64,000 bases of DNA from Breviolum minutum Mf 1.05b.01 (Eukaryota; Sar; Dinophyceae; Suessiales; Symbiodiniaceae), in contig DF240833.1 in the NCBI GenBank assembly GCA_000507305.1, positions 1-64,000 on the forward strand, in the 5' to 3' direction. Shown here piece after piece: positions 1-11,917 of this stretch (positions are counted from its first letter, which is position 1; each line of letters begins with the position of its first letter). Below the pieces are notes generated by a model that searched no databases, was not told the DNA's origin, and was given only the letters and a program-made list of their open reading frames with translations. The translations under genes and the position numbers were made by a program.

Positions 1-573
1 AAAATCTGTCTACGTCTTAATATAGGCCTCTGCCTCAGCCTTGGTTTCCGCCTGAGGGATGGCCTGAGCCTCAGCTTTAGCCTCAACCTCGACCTTGGCA
101 TCAGCAAATTTGGGGTCAAGCCAACGGCTTTGTATGGAAGAGATGCCTCAGCAGTGATACGGAAGTTGAAAATATAGATAATTCATGTCCTTGCTCACCT
201 TCTTCGGTCAGACTTCAAATGTTGTGTTTCTGACTATGGACCAGCAGAAAATTTTCTTGAGTCTGATCAGTTAGGTGGGCCCAACATTGGATGAGATGAT
301 TTCAAAGCTATGCATGCAGAGCAAGGTAACCAAAAGCCCAGTGCCAGTCGTGATGAGTTGAGCCAGTCTTATTGGTGTTGTTGCTTCTCTGCAACCTGCC
401 GGTCCCAGCCCCATCCCTAGTGCCTAGACTGACAGTGCTGCTGTTGTTGTTGTTGTTGTTGCTGCTGTTGCTGTTGCTCGTCGCATGCAGTAGAGAAACG
501 AGAGTAGCTGGGAATAGCTGTGCACAGCGGAGCAGCTGGGGATAGGGTCGAGGGGCCAGAAAGGCTAGGCTAC

Positions 574-629
574 CTGAGAGAACCATGCTATATTGGCGAC
601 GAAATCAACCTCAGCAGGTGTCACATCTC
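574..629 (-). CDS. OPR-like repeat exon (partial gene)
   Basis: Bounded by AG|G at the right and CAG|GT at the left, 56 nt, coding DVTPAEVDFVANIAWFSQ. The pattern PAE...ANIAW resembles the ANxAWA signature of octotricopeptide/RAP-type organelle RNA proteins common in dinoflagellates, and an exon at 53.6 kb shows the same. The rest of the gene to the left is outside the window or not recognised. Confidence 0.45.
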
Positions 630-1080
630 CTGAGCGCCGCTCAATGGTGAGGCTTAGCGACCTCATCACGAACTGTTGCGGGCGGTTGCCGTCACTCGAG
701 CAACGCTGGGCGAGCGCACCTCCAACCTCCAGACCTCCGACTCCAGAGCTAAAGGAGAACCCTTCGCTACGCATGTGGGAAAATTGCTTTACAAAAGGTC
801 CTGCTCTTGACCCTCATTTGTTTTGATGAGCCCGATGGAAGCAAATAACGTCTGTTAAGCAGGTTTTTCCGACTGCTTAGATTCTCCAGGGTAATTCTTT
901 CTTTTTGGGACGCACCGTTAATAGACTGGATGCAAAATATAGATCCAGAATCCAGAACCAAGAAAAAAAGCAAATTCACTTGACAACTCTGACTCAATTA
1001 GGAATGATGATCCCAAGATTCCTTTCATTTCAGGTCATGTTTACCGGGCTTCCAGCCGGCTTCCAGCCAACAGCCCCTTC

Positions 1081-1175
1081 CTCTGCTGACACATGTTCCG
1101 CAGCAGCTGCACGGCCCAAAGCCACTCGGCCGCAGCGGCGGCGGTGCTGTAGGTCACGACGTCGGGGCAGATGCC
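1081..1175 (-). CDS. PPR repeat exon
   Basis: An AG|GGC acceptor at the right, then GICPDVVTYSTAAAAAEW and WAVQLLRNMCQQ. This is a textbook pentatricopeptide unit (xPDVxTYSxxxxA...W..A..LL..M), a helix pair that binds one RNA base in organelle RNA-binding proteins. GC-rich compared with its surroundings. The left end is probably at a GA donor. Likely part of the same minus-strand gene as the exon at 1851. Confidence 0.75.
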
Positions 1176-1505
1176 CTGATGTGAAGGGGGATGTGAAGGA
1201 TGGTGCATTTTGGATCTAACCCCTACCCAGGATGCAACTGTGGCAAATACAGGGTTACCGTGCTCAGAACTTTTTGTTGGCTGATACAATTTGAACGTAA
1301 AGAAAAGACAAATCACATGATATGAGCTCGAAGCAAGTCTTGCAAACTGTAAACCAATCATGGAAGAGTTGAGGGTGCTAGCCATTTCTGGGAACACCTG
1401 CGCCAACACCACCAGCACCACCATAAACAATCAAGAACACAATGACCACCGCTACTACCATCGTAACAACAGCAGGAGCAACAGCAACTGCAACTGCAAC
1501 TGCAA

Positions 1506-1509
1506 CACC

Positions 1510-1563
<54 letters not shown>
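1506..1563. repeat. (AAC)n microsatellite
   Basis: Long uninterrupted AAC/CAA run followed by AAGAAGAAG. It gives false poly-Asn and poly-Cys frames. Confidence 0.95.
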
Positions 1564-1565
<2 letters not shown>

Positions 1566-1850
1566 GAAGAAGAAGAAGAACAAGAAGCTCCTAGTGCTCT
1601 GCCACAACATGCCCACAGTGACACCTACTTTGCATATACAAAGAAAGCATTAAACCCTATGTCACCCAACACAAGGAGATACACATTTTTAAATTTAATT
1701 TCTTTGACTTGTCGCATCCATTAGCAATCCTACAAGTCCAAAAAACTCAAAGATCGACCATGTATATCTCAAAATCCACCATCTTTTCGTATCACGTTTT
1801 TCGTGTGTAATTTCTGTCGCGTTTTGCGGGGATTTTTCGGGTATCCGATC

Positions 1851-1941
1851 CTTGCTTTGGCCGTGTTTGAAGAGCAACAAGGTGAGTTTCCAATGTCCAA
1901 CCGCCACTGCTGTATTCCAGGTCACGAGGTTCGGCTGGATC
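1851..1941 (-). CDS. PPR repeat exon
   Basis: AAG|G acceptor and AAG|GA donor. Codes IQPNLVTWNTAVAVGHW then KLTLLLFKHGQSK, a PPR unit. It lies upstream of the exon at 1081 on the same strand. Confidence 0.7.
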
Positions 1942-3176
1942 CTTTGGGAGGGTTGGGAGGTGAGCTGACTCACCATCTTTTGGAATCTATATATTTCATA
2001 TCCCTATTCAAAATGACGGGGGAGATTCTGAAACCCCAACGAAAACGCAAGAAAAAACAAGTCTGGCGGCAAGATGACACTCTTGGACCTTCATTCTGTG
2101 GTGATTGACCCCCGTCTGATAGATTTTCCCAGCAACCGAAACTTTTGACACCAATCATTCCTGGTACAAAAAGGACAATCCCCGGCTATGCCATTTAGAT
2201 CCTTAAGGAAAGATAGAAAAATGGTGCCTCGGTGGACTGGAGGAAAAAAAATCTGGGTTGATAGATCCAGTGAGTCGCAAACATTTGTATAAATTCCAAA
2301 GATAGTCAGCAGGAATATCAAAATCAACATTCAAAAAACATCAAAAAACTTGACCACCTGCAACCCTTTGATCAACCACAATTTCTGTGTCACACTCTAA
2401 GAAAATCAAAACAGCACTTGGAAGAATATCGATGATTCCTTGCGACGGAAAACAGGACCTTTTAAAAGTTGGCGGCCGAAATCCATTTCGATCACCAGTT
2501 GAAAGGGCAGGATATTTTTTTCATCAACTGGTTGAAACTGATTTGAACATTTAAAAGATTGAACCACTCTTTTTAGAGGATATCACCAGTTGAATCTTCA
2601 AATTATTCCTGAAAACATATGTGATACAATTTTGTTTAAAATTTCCATCCGTTGATTTCCAGACGTTCGTTTCGCTGATGAAAAGTGACGGGTCTCCTCC
2701 TCTTCAGCATCTCCGTAAGTAAACACAAGGTCCTCGTCCACCTTGAGAGGTGGAGGCATTGCTCGGAAGGAAAAACTGCACTTCCGGAAGTCCAGTGAGG
2801 GATAGGGAGGGTTTAAAGGAAGGAACTAAGAGATGAGGCTTAAAAAGAAGTTGTCTTTCAATGTCTTTCAAGCCCTCAAATTCACCTAAGATAAGTCGCT
2901 AGTAAAGCTGACGTCTGAATCCTGCGAACGTAACTAGATCGAAAGAGGGGTGAAACGTAATGGAATGTCTGAAAGATTGAAACCAAGCACCTAGAAAAAC
3001 GTCCTGACGTAAGGCTAACTTCACAATACCCTTTTCATTGCAAAAAAAAGTGCAATGACATGACATTGTCAACCATCTTGCGTTGGGTGTCGCACAAAGT
3101 CACAGGGATCAAGGCATTCATGGCCGTGGTGTAGGTGATCCTGAGAACAGTCAGACTTGATGGACCATGGGTCTTC
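1942..3176. other. intron-like stretch of the left PPR gene
   Basis: AT-rich, with stops in all frames at short spacing. It contains loosely repeated CACCAGTTGAA and CAACTGGTTGAA motifs at 2490-2600 but no supported exon. Confidence 0.4.
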
Positions 3177-3291
3177 CCAACACAGCAATCTTTGACCCAA
3201 TCTGGGTCAAGGGCGTCGCGAACTGCTTCAAAAAATTGTCTACCAGTGCTGGGTCATTGTTGGGGGGAAGCGTCCTTAGCACCACTATGTT
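3177..3291 (-). CDS. unrecognised exon of the left PPR gene
   Basis: CAG acceptor. Codes NIVVLRTLPPNNDPALVDNF followed by LKQFATPLTQIGSKIAVL. Open with protein-like composition but no family recognised. Flanked by PPR exons on both sides, so probably part of that gene. Confidence 0.45.
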
Positions 3292-3487
3292 CTGAAAAAA
3301 AAACTTGTAAAATCATTTCCCCACTTCCATACAAGCAAAATGAGATTCTTGTGCAACACTGAGGGTTTTTTTAAACTATCTGGAGATACATGCTGATACC
3401 TCACTGTGAAACTGAAACATTACTTCCTCCAACTGAATTCACCACAACTTGGAACTCCATTTTTCACCCAGCCACTCCCAAACGAAT

Positions 3488-3585
3488 CTGGTTGGTGGTT
3501 TCGACCCCTTTGAAAAATATCAGTCAAATTGGGAATCTTTCCCAAGTATGGGTGAAAATAAAAAATATTTGAAACCACCACCTAG
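3488..3585. mobile_element. MITE-1 copy 1
   Basis: About 98 bp with inverted ends (C)TGGTTGGTGGTTTC...GAAACCACCACCTAG. Shares its interior (AAAAATAT, GGGTGAAAATAAAAAATAT) with two other copies. Lies in the intron between the exons at 3177 and 3658. Confidence 0.75.
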
Positions 3586-3657
3586 GAATCTATTTGAAAG
3601 AATCTATATTGTGAGGTCCCTGGCTGTTCCACCCACCTTTTTACCCTAGGTGATTAT

Positions 3658-3759
3658 CAACGAGTGTCGTATCCACCGTGTTGCGATGACTGTTGGCCAT
3701 TTGGAGGAACTCCATTGAGATTTGCCACTCCTCGCAGCAGTTCAAGATCGTATTGAGGC
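3658..3759 (-). CDS. PPR-like exon
   Basis: AAG|GC acceptor. Codes LNTILNCCEEWQISMEFLQM, a degenerate PPR unit (NTxLxxCE.WQ...FLQM). The other frames are interrupted. Confidence 0.6.
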
Positions 3760-3981
3760 CTTAGGGGTCAATGGTGGTGAGAACCTACTACAGTCAAACC
3801 ATGGGGACACCTATGTTGAAATCCATTGTTAAATGACAAGCTGGAAAAATGCCAAGATTTCATATTGAAATATGTTGAAAATTGTTGAAATGTAATGAAA
3901 TATATATAATCTTCATCCAAATTCAAAATTCATCCAACATCCAGGAAAGTCCACTGTACATCCAGTGTCAGCTGCCTACTC

Positions 3982-4089
3982 TTTAAGATCCCGGCTGATC
4001 AAGTCTCTCTCATCATGGTGTAGCGACAATGCCACAGCGTTTGGCCAGGTGTCAATGGTCTTCAAGGCCACATTGAGGCTGGTTGTATC
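3982..4089 (-). CDS. PPR-like exon
   Basis: TTTAG|G acceptor and GA donor enclose exactly 36 codons beginning DTTSLNVALKTIDTWPNAVA. The spacing fits a PPR unit (TTSLNxALxxxxxWxxAVAL). Confidence 0.6.
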
Positions 4090-4130
4090 CTAAACGCAGA
4101 AAAAACAACACAGATTATTTGAGGCAGAAC

Positions 4131-4244
4131 TACGGTTGATGGTTCAGAAATCCGGCGAGCACCAGTTGATATGGTAAATAACCCATTATTTGCAGGGTTT
4201 TATACATCCGAGGTGATGTTTTTAGACTTTTTCCATCAACAGTA
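4131..4244. mobile_element. MITE-2 copy 1
   Basis: Ends TACGGTTGATGGTTCAGAAA and CCATCAACAGTA (inverted), with the CCGGCGA motif just inside. One of five related elements of about 115-125 bp. Confidence 0.65.
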
Positions 4245-5197
4245 CCGCTTGGATGTTTCCACTCAACAAAAATCCGAGGAAGTCTTGTACAACTCAGGAT
4301 GTTTTGAGGAAAGGCTGACATCATTGAAATCTGCAAGGAATTCTACAGCAATTGAACCCCCAAGTTTGGGGGTATTCAACATCCACAGCTATGACTTGTG
4401 GCGTGGCATCCATGAACGGTCAAGCTGAAGCTCATATTAATAAAAGAGACCTAGCTGGACATGGAACTCATTAAAGCAATCCCAACATGTCAACATGGCA
4501 ACAGTTTCCATAAGAAACTGATAAATCCTGGTACGGCGCTGCAGAAAAACGTCGCAACTTTCAACATTGCCACTTTCCAGCCAATTTCACTCCTTTTACT
4601 ACAAACGTGAACATGTGCAACATGAGCAGAATTCAGCAATCTAGTAATCTTATTTGGTAGGTTGACATGGAATCATATGGTGAACTGTTCCTAAGGATTT
4701 ATACATTACAACCCCACACAATACCACAACCAAGCCTGATTTTTTTCAAAATCAGGTCTTTTTTTTGGGGGGAAGCCAACAAAAAACGTTTCCTTTTCGC
4801 CGCTTCGTTTGGAAGGTGAGTATCTGGTCGCAACAAGACATGCCGCATTGACAAAAAAGTGTGAACTGCATGCCCCCAAGTCATACCACTGGTCATCACC
4901 TCAGGTGAAAAAACCATGCAGGTGGTAAGTTCTGTTTCTGAGGGTCACTTCAGACAATGATATGTTTCATGTGTTACTGGAATATCAATGATTGGCTGCA
5001 TTTTCTTGGTACTAGGAAACCATCCATTTTCATTTTGATTAAACAAAAAACTCAAATCTTTTTTTGTGTGTTTGGTTTGGCATGCGTGGGTTTTTCCCAC
5101 AAGTCTCAAAGATACCAAGACAAACCGTATATAAAGGATACACAAGTAAGAATGCAACCGCCGCCAGTCTATCAAGGGCACTTAGATGGCATTAAAC

Positions 5198-5234
5198 AAT
5201 ATATATATATATATTACTATATATATATATATAT
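5198..5234. repeat. TA microsatellite
   Basis: Two TA runs around a central ACTA, nearly palindromic. Confidence 0.9.
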
Positions 5235-5627
5235 GCAAAACAAGCGTGTAAGTGACATCAAAATTCTGCGGAATTTAACCACTAACTTAGAGCAGTAAAT
5301 GATGATGTGTCAAAACTGGGGGACTCAACTCGTCGCAACGACTTTTGACGAGGCGTTTGTCAACTTGTCATCGAGATTGGGTGATCGTTAGGGCCTATCC
5401 AAGCTGTACCAGAATTAGAGATCCTTATTAAGTTGCATTGATAAACCTCACAGTTTCAATATCAGTAGCCAAGGCAAATCTTTGGAGATGTTGGTTTCTC
5501 TAATGTTTGGGCAAACCTTCCAACTCTCCATAAGTAGTTCAATTTGATGAATTTCAGGTCATAGGAAAAAAACACATCTTCAAAGGTTGCAACATTCCTC
5601 AAGCCACATGTAAAAATCCCACATGTG

Positions 5628-5747
5628 GCTAGAAATCCGGCGAGTTTTCCCACCTGGAATGGTGCTAAAACCTTGGATAAATAATCTGGGAGTTCAACTA
5701 CCAACCTCCACTGGTTTTCTCGCCGGATTTCTGAACCATCAACAGTA
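5628..5747. mobile_element. MITE-2 copy 2
   Basis: AGAAATCCGGCGAG at the left and CTCGCCGGATTTCTGAACCA then TCAACAGTA at the right; the extreme left end is degraded. Confidence 0.7.
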
Positions 5748-6480
5748 GATTTCATATTTTCCTCCAAAGGATTGACCTTCTGAAACCTTGAGGGACTCAT
5801 GCCACCTTCCATGGTTCATATGCAATATGAATTAACGCATGGAGGTTGGCCTCCACATTTAGATCTATTTCTGTCACATAAATAAGGTACAATGTACGTA
5901 CATAAATATACATACTCTAAATATATACATACTTTAAAAATCATCTCAAGAAGTACAGCAACAAAAACATGAACCAACATGCCAAAAACATGAGCTTGGT
6001 CGGCCAAATGCATCAACATCTCATCATCACTCCAAGATCTGAGTGCTCCAAGTTGCGGCATTGAAGGTACTCTCTTCCTGTGACAATTTCAAGGTCTCCA
6101 TGTGTCGGCAAAGCATAAGTGCCAAGGACCACTCATCTTAGATCACCAAGAAAACAGCAGGAAAGCTCGGAAAACATAATGAAAACAATTGAAAACTTGG
6201 AAAACATAATGAAAACAGTTGAACTCATCACTTTTTTTGGATGGATTCTTACTGGGCCACAGAATCATCATGGCTCAACTACCACACTTCTGTAATCCCA
6301 AACGCAACTAGCTGGCTGACACATCGCAAAAAATCTGTCCAATCCGAACATCATTTCCCCCGACCAAAAATACACATTCTTGCTGTCAGGGAAAGCTGTT
6401 TAGATTCTAGATGTTCCAGCGATCCTAGTAGGGAGACTTGTGGATCACTGACCAACAGCTCCATAGAACACCCGAGAAGC

Positions 6481-6562
6481 CCACAGTTCTCATGGCGATG
6501 TTCATAGTGATGCTATGAAACTCCACAGAACGAAGCCAAATCTCTTGGAGGAACTGAAAGGC
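6481..6562 (-). CDS. PPR-like exon
   Basis: GAG|GCC acceptor and GC donor. Codes AFQFLQEIWLRSVEFHSITM then NIAMRTV, matching the end of one PPR unit and the start of the next. Confidence 0.55.
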
Positions 6563-7189
6563 CTCCCGCGCCACCAAAAATCCAACATAGAAAATTGGCA
6601 TTTTTGCATCACAACAAAAATCTCAAAAGTTTGCAAGAAAAATGGCTTCCAATTTTCTGATTGGAACTGTGGACAGGATTGATGTTCTATGTGAAATGAT
6701 CGTGTTGTAATAGTTGCAACAGGTGGTAGCTTTGGATGTCATGACGAGCCCTGCGTAAAAACAGCGAACAGAATAACAGCGCCTTTGCTTCACAAACAGA
6801 TCATCTAAGGTCAACAACATCACAGTCCCATGACATCATATCGCAATGAACAACACATCTTTGATGATTTTCGCATCCAAAACCACGACGCTTCCCATTG
6901 GCATCTTCCATTTTTGGCCTCTGACCACCGACGGTGGACACCCATTGCAGCGCTATAGTGAAAGATGTTGACTTCCTAGGCTCATCCGGTAAACGGTGTA
7001 ACCTTTGCAAACCAGGGCAAAGGTATCCATGGAACCAATGATTCAATTGCAAGAAACCCGTTTGAAACAAATAAAACATATCATGCAATTCAAATTATAC
7101 AAGCCATTTCGGCGTGTAGTCTCAAATTTTAACACGAGTATGCTATATGCCATTTATTTCTATAAACCTTTGTAAATGTTCTGCTGCAA

Positions 7190-7440
7190 ATGGCCATTTT
7201 TTTTTGGAACTTTCCCTTCTGGTACTACGAATTCACGAAGTTTCTCCAATGATCTCTTGGTCATAGTTCCGAGGTCAGCCGTACGATGCACCGGTGACAA
7301 ATACGGTGCATCATCGGGCAGTTTTTGTGGTGGAAAACGTGTGCAAAGTTTCATTGGTTTATGGTGAAGCTGAAGGTCAAAAAGCTGGAGGTAACCGTTG
7401 AAATCCATGAAGTAAGGGAGATCAGGTATCCGGTATACAT
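7190..7440 (-). CDS. possible exon, unrecognised
   Basis: A 101-codon open frame on the minus strand with protein-like stretches (KLPDDAPYLSPVHRTADLG, SLEKLREFVVPEGKVPKK). No family recognised and the ends are uncertain. It sits between PPR exons and the exons at 7.8-10 kb. Confidence 0.35.
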
Positions 7441-7794
7441 CAACATTCACTTTGGATGATGTCACGATAGTTTAAGCAATCTAGAAGATTGGTTGGGGAT
7501 ATCTTCAAACAATGACATACACAAACGTCCTGAATTCTTATTCTCAGACATTGTATTGCGCAAGAGCAACTCTCGCATGCAAAGGGTAATGGATACATTG
7601 CATGAAGATATCTTCTCAGGATTTGTGAAGACAATTCCAATGTAAGACATATCGTTGCTGTGTCTGCCGCTACCCGCCTCTAAAAATTTGATGGTTGGAC
7701 GACTATATAGTTTCCTATTGGGTTTTGGTAACGAATTTCAGGGGCTATGTGGCTATATCATGTGAAATTTTCGGGAGGGGCTATTCGTTGCCAC

Positions 7795-7921
7795 CTCTTC
7801 TCGCGAGAATCAATAAGGCTCTTCTCCATTGAGTTGAGAAAATCTGCCACTTGCTCCGCTTTCTTCTCCTTCACCGTTCGGTGGAAAAAACGTTCATTCC
7901 ACGCCGAAACAAGTGTTTGTC
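7795..7921 (-). CDS. unrecognised exon, charged helical
   Basis: CTAG|GA acceptor and GAG|GT donor. Codes QTLVSAWNERFFHRTVKEKK and AEQVADFLNSMEKSLI, a strongly helical, charged stretch. No family recognised. The other frames on this strand contain stops. Confidence 0.5.
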
Positions 7922-8044
7922 CTAGTAGTATATCATGTCCATCTCAAATCTTTATACATAGTCACCCAGTATCAATCATTCGACTCAAAACATGACAAAA
8001 CACAAATAATCAGAATCACACCATCCACGTCCTTTTTAAAGCTC

Positions 8045-8207
8045 CAGTCAGTTTTTCCCATTCTTGCGGTAGTGATCCCCGTGTCAACGCCTTGGCCAGC
8101 TGTTGCAATCGCTTGGTGGCGGCACGCTCACCTGACGGTGAGACCTGCCATTGGTCTTTTCGGTGGAGATGGCGAGCAACCCTTGGAACATCTCTTGGAC
8201 ACTTGTT
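8045..8207 (-). CDS. unrecognised exon, basic helical
   Basis: Open stretch coding DVPRVARHLHRKDQWQVSPS, then GERAATKRLQQLAKALTRGS and LPQEWEKL. The composition is that of a real exon. The right end is uncertain; the left end is probably a GA donor. Confidence 0.5.
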
Positions 8208-8697
8208 GGAAATTGATGAATCTATAATCTAAACACAAAATACTATAAACATCCGTATACATATTCAAATACAAAAATGAAAACATCATGTTCGAACAAA
8301 AGAAGTATAAACATTTCATTCCAGTAAACATTTCAGTAAACATTTCATAAATATGCATAAGGAAAACAGGTGAATGCTTACATATACTTACCTGGTTATC
8401 ACTTAATACTTAATTAAACAAGTTCAACAAATCTTGATTGAACATCTCAACCAACACACCTTTGTTTTGGCCGGCTACCGATACAATCCCGACGTCACAA
8501 TTTTCCATGAACGAGGATTCTTTACCCAAGCCTTTCTTTCCATGGACGTAGCACTCGCAACACCATGGCGGCAACTTGTTTGTTCGGTGACCCGAAATCA
8601 ATCAAATTTCCAATGGCAAAGGGATGAAATTGTCATCAAAGTTCATCCCTGTGGACTGTTGTTTTAAATCAAAAATCCAAGAGTGAAGAAAGATATC

Positions 8698-8797
8698 CTA
8701 GTTGGTGGTTTCAGCCCCTTTCAAAAATATTACTCAAAATACGAATCTTCCCCAAATAAGGGTGAACATAAAAAATATATTTGAAACCACCACCTAG
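8698..8797. mobile_element. MITE-1 copy 2
   Basis: 100 bp with ends CTAGTTGGTGGTTTC and GAAACCACCACCTAG; same interior as copy 1. Confidence 0.8.
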
Positions 8798-9565
8798 TCA
8801 TACATAGAAGTTGACAAGTTGACAAAACACCCCACGTGAAAATGTCCAGGAAGTTGGAGGGATTTCGACTCATATCTTTCAGCGGGCCATACCAAAAGGT
8901 TTCTGTTTTTTTATTGTCTTCTGTGGACGCAAGGAAGGCTTGAAGATATGTTTATTGGTGAATGTTCCCCAAACAAGCGCAACACAAGGGGATTATATTG
9001 AACAACGAAGCATAAACATCCCAAAGTGACCAAAGTGACCAAACCCGATGCTACGCAGCTGAAACCACATGAAAATGGTAAGCAAAAGGGATTTCAGCAT
9101 GCCAAGTAGTAAACGGTACCATTTTCACTATAGTAAATACATCTTCACGGGGTCCCTTTTCGATTGCTATGGGATTCAAGTTCAAAAGAGACAGACTTAA
9201 AGAGTCACGCAAATCCAACACAAATCCATTTTGCACTGTGACAAAACGTCGAAAAGGACAGTGTCATCCAGTGAGGTTGTGGTTACAGGCCATCTAAAAG
9301 GACCCCATGATTTGGGCAATCCATGAATGCCCAAAATCTAAACACAATGCCAGTAACCTAACCAGTCCTTACTAGGATTTGTCGATGTTTTTTCATGTAA
9401 TCACCTCATTGTGTGTTTACAAAAAAATAGAGCGATTAATAGATATAATATCACCAGCATAAGTATTACAGTAGAGTCTTATTTTCATTCATATTATATT
9501 TATATCAACCCTTCTTAAACTCAAGTTCTGGACTCTCTTTGAACCGTGCTGCACTTCGTCAACGC

Positions 9566-9633
9566 TTCTTTTCGATGGACATCATCTCTGCCCAACTACA
9601 GGGCTGCTGCAAGAAGCTCTGAAGGGCCACGGC
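9566..9633 (-). CDS. unrecognised short exon
   Basis: CTCAG|GCC acceptor and GC donor. Codes AVALQSFLQQPCSWAEMMSI. Likely part of the same gene as the exons at 7.8-8.2 kb. Confidence 0.4.
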
Positions 9634-9704
9634 CTGAGCTTCGCAGTATGACAAAGGTGACGAACGGAAAAATCACGAAGAGGTTGATACCAGTTGGTTG
9701 AAAC

Positions 9705-9705
9705 N
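9705..9705. other. single N, ambiguous base or small join
   Basis: One N just before a long TA-rich microsatellite (9728-9802), a typical place for an assembly uncertainty. Confidence 0.7.
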
Positions 9706-9727
9706 AACAACCCCATCTTTAAAAAGC

Positions 9728-9802
9728 ATATTTATATATATATATCCATATATATATATACATATATATATATACACATACATACATATATATATATATA
9801 TA
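9728..9802. repeat. TA-rich microsatellite
   Basis: Interrupted TATATA/CATATA run beside a single N. Confidence 0.9.
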
Positions 9803-9946
9803 TCTCGTCATTATTTCCCCAAGTAATAGCATAGAGATCACAAAATCACTAAAGTCTTCGAGCAAACACCACCACCTAGAGGAATGTTATGTCTCAAACT
9901 GATATTTTCCTTCTAGCGACCCCAAAAAATGACTTCCATGTTACTC

Positions 9947-10031
9947 CTCCCAATTTCCAAGTGACCGAAGCAGCACATTTCGGTGTCAGGTCCAAGAGTT
10001 GTAACGCCAAGTTCTTCGGGATGTAGATGAC
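9947..10031 (-). CDS. unrecognised short exon
   Basis: ACAG|GTC acceptor. Codes VIYIPKNLALQLLDLTPKCA then ASVTWKLGG. It is the most upstream exon I can support for the left gene cluster. Confidence 0.4.
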
Positions 10032-10039
10032 CTGTTTCC

Positions 10040-11346
10040 GTTAGAGCACCCTGAGAAATCTGTTTGAAAGTTGATTGTTTTCTAGTGGATAAAACTGCTT
10101 TCAAAAGCCTGATATATGACATTCCATGTAAATACTGATTGCTTCATAAAGGGATCATATTTCATCCCAGTATATGGGGATTCAAAGGGGATTTCATAAG
10201 CCATAACGATTGTAGATAGCATAATCCCCTATAGCCCGCAACAAAACACCAGACTTTTTGGGTCAGTTCAAAGGTCATCCACCAGGGACAAAACCAATCC
10301 TCGAGGTGGTGGGAGTGATACTGTTGATGCTTCAGAAATCCGGCGAGTTTTCCCACCAGGGATGTATAAAACCCTTTAAATAAGGAGAAAAAACATGCCA
10401 ACCTCAACTGGTTAGCTGGATTTCCTCCAGTGGTGTGAAGTGAACATTTCAAAAAGAATAGGATGGTCCAAGTGTCTGATGTCTGGAATCCTGGAAATAT
10501 ACTACTTTGGAGTTTTAGATAGTGTTGTTTCAAACTATGACAGTGATTCTGTAGTCAGTGTGAATTTCACGCTTTGTCTGTGGTGATAGGTTTGCCCGTA
10601 CACAATACATATATACAAGCTACTCCCCAAAAGTGACACTAAACAAAGAACAGAACGTATCTTTATTTACAAACGTGAGTTCAACCCTAAAACGCCCATC
10701 TACCACTTGCTACACATCTCCGTTAAAAGTACAATGCTCAACTCCCCAGAAAAGTTGAACGATTTCATACCCAAGATCTGATCCAAATGATGTTTACTCA
10801 TATCCAAACCATCAAGTCTTGTCAAAGGGAACTCATTTACGACATGTCGTTTCTAGTGATGGGTATCACGAATTGGATACCATGTCATTATGTCATCTAT
10901 ATTATGGGGAAATTGTCCAAAATATATATAGTGACACTCCAAAGGACCATTGAGTAACCACACTATGACAATACAGTTTATGTCATTTGCTGGTATCCAA
11001 CATGTTAGGTCATTTTGAGCCCAATAAACAAAATCAAACATTTATAAACGCAAACCCTTCTGACCAACTGATGGTCATTTTGAGAGCTTTGAAATCCCAA
11101 GCCGCTGGAAGGTTGTGCCAATAGCAGCTGGACTGTTGCCATCTTTCACAAACATACCCTTCCTCCAATACCCATGGAAGTGAAAAATGGGTCCCCCCAA
11201 TAGTAGTTACCTTTTAAACCATTTTCCAGTTCCATGATTATGGGAGAAAGAGTAAGTCAACTTTGGAGAGCTTTTTTTGCTGCCCCCCAAAAAAACCGGT
11301 GTCAAGATCTTTTGAAAAAAACACCCCGGTCTTGTTGACCGTTCGC
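10040..11346. other. spacer between the left gene cluster and the array
   Basis: Apart from one MITE-2 copy (10319-10435) nothing convincing is seen. A minus-strand ATG at 11142 opens MATVQLLLAQPSSGLGF and might be a first exon, but nothing supports it further. Confidence 0.4.
10319..10435. mobile_element. MITE-2 copy 3
   Basis: TACTGTTGATGCTTCAGAAA then TCCGGCGAG at the left; the right end (GCTGGATTTCCTCCAG) is degraded. Confidence 0.65.
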
Positions 11347-11540
11347 AGCTGAATACCTTTTTTCACGCAATTTCAAAGTTGGTCTTAGACGAATGCTTAG
11401 AGATTTGATACTCCAAAGCACCGTTGATTGCGATACAGCTCAGAGGGCACAAAACGGATTGCAGAGTGCAAAATCGGTTGGGATTTGCGCCACCCCGGCC
11501 TTTAAAATCTGCCGGAAAATCTGAGATCTTGAAGAGTTTG
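11347..11540. repeat. array 3'-flank element, behind copy A
   Basis: A diverged copy of a block found behind each array gene. Recognisable pieces are ATGCTTAGAGAT, CTCCAAAGCAC, GATACAGCTCAGAGGG and TTTAAAATCTGCC. It lies about 380 bp beyond the copy A stop and marks the left edge of the array. Confidence 0.6.
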
Positions 11541-11917
11541 CAGAGTCCTTAGGAGCCCGACAATTACCCAAGTATCTGCTGAATGAATATTGAAGATTCC
11601 AAATCTTTGGAAATTCCAACTGCTTTGCTTCTCATAACTGATTCCATTGGTAATACAATTTGTTGGGAGCAAACTGCCAATGCGAACTTGTTCACAGCTC
11701 CACAGTGCCACAGTTTCATGCAGTTTCTACCTATAAGTAAGTTGACTATGGGGTCTTGATACTAAGCTGCATAACTTTCCTAATTACTAAGAACTCCCAA
11801 ATCCTTGCGAATCAGCTTCCCGTTTTTGATTCCAATCTATGCTGAGTACCATCCGTCACCTTACAAACATGTTCCACCATGCAACAACCCAAGGGGCGTT
11901 CGTTGACAGCGACCGAC

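Larger units (their letters stand above)
4245..6480. other. intron-like stretch of the left PPR gene
   Basis: Contains MITE-2 copy 2 and TA microsatellites. A minus-strand fragment at 6010-6062 can be read as FNAATWSTQILE, which has a PPR flavour but is too short to call. Confidence 0.35.

Noticed and set aside
1358-1653. Poly-Asn and poly-Cys frames at 1.4-1.65 kb
   Set aside because: Translations of an AAC repeat, with no coding context beyond it.
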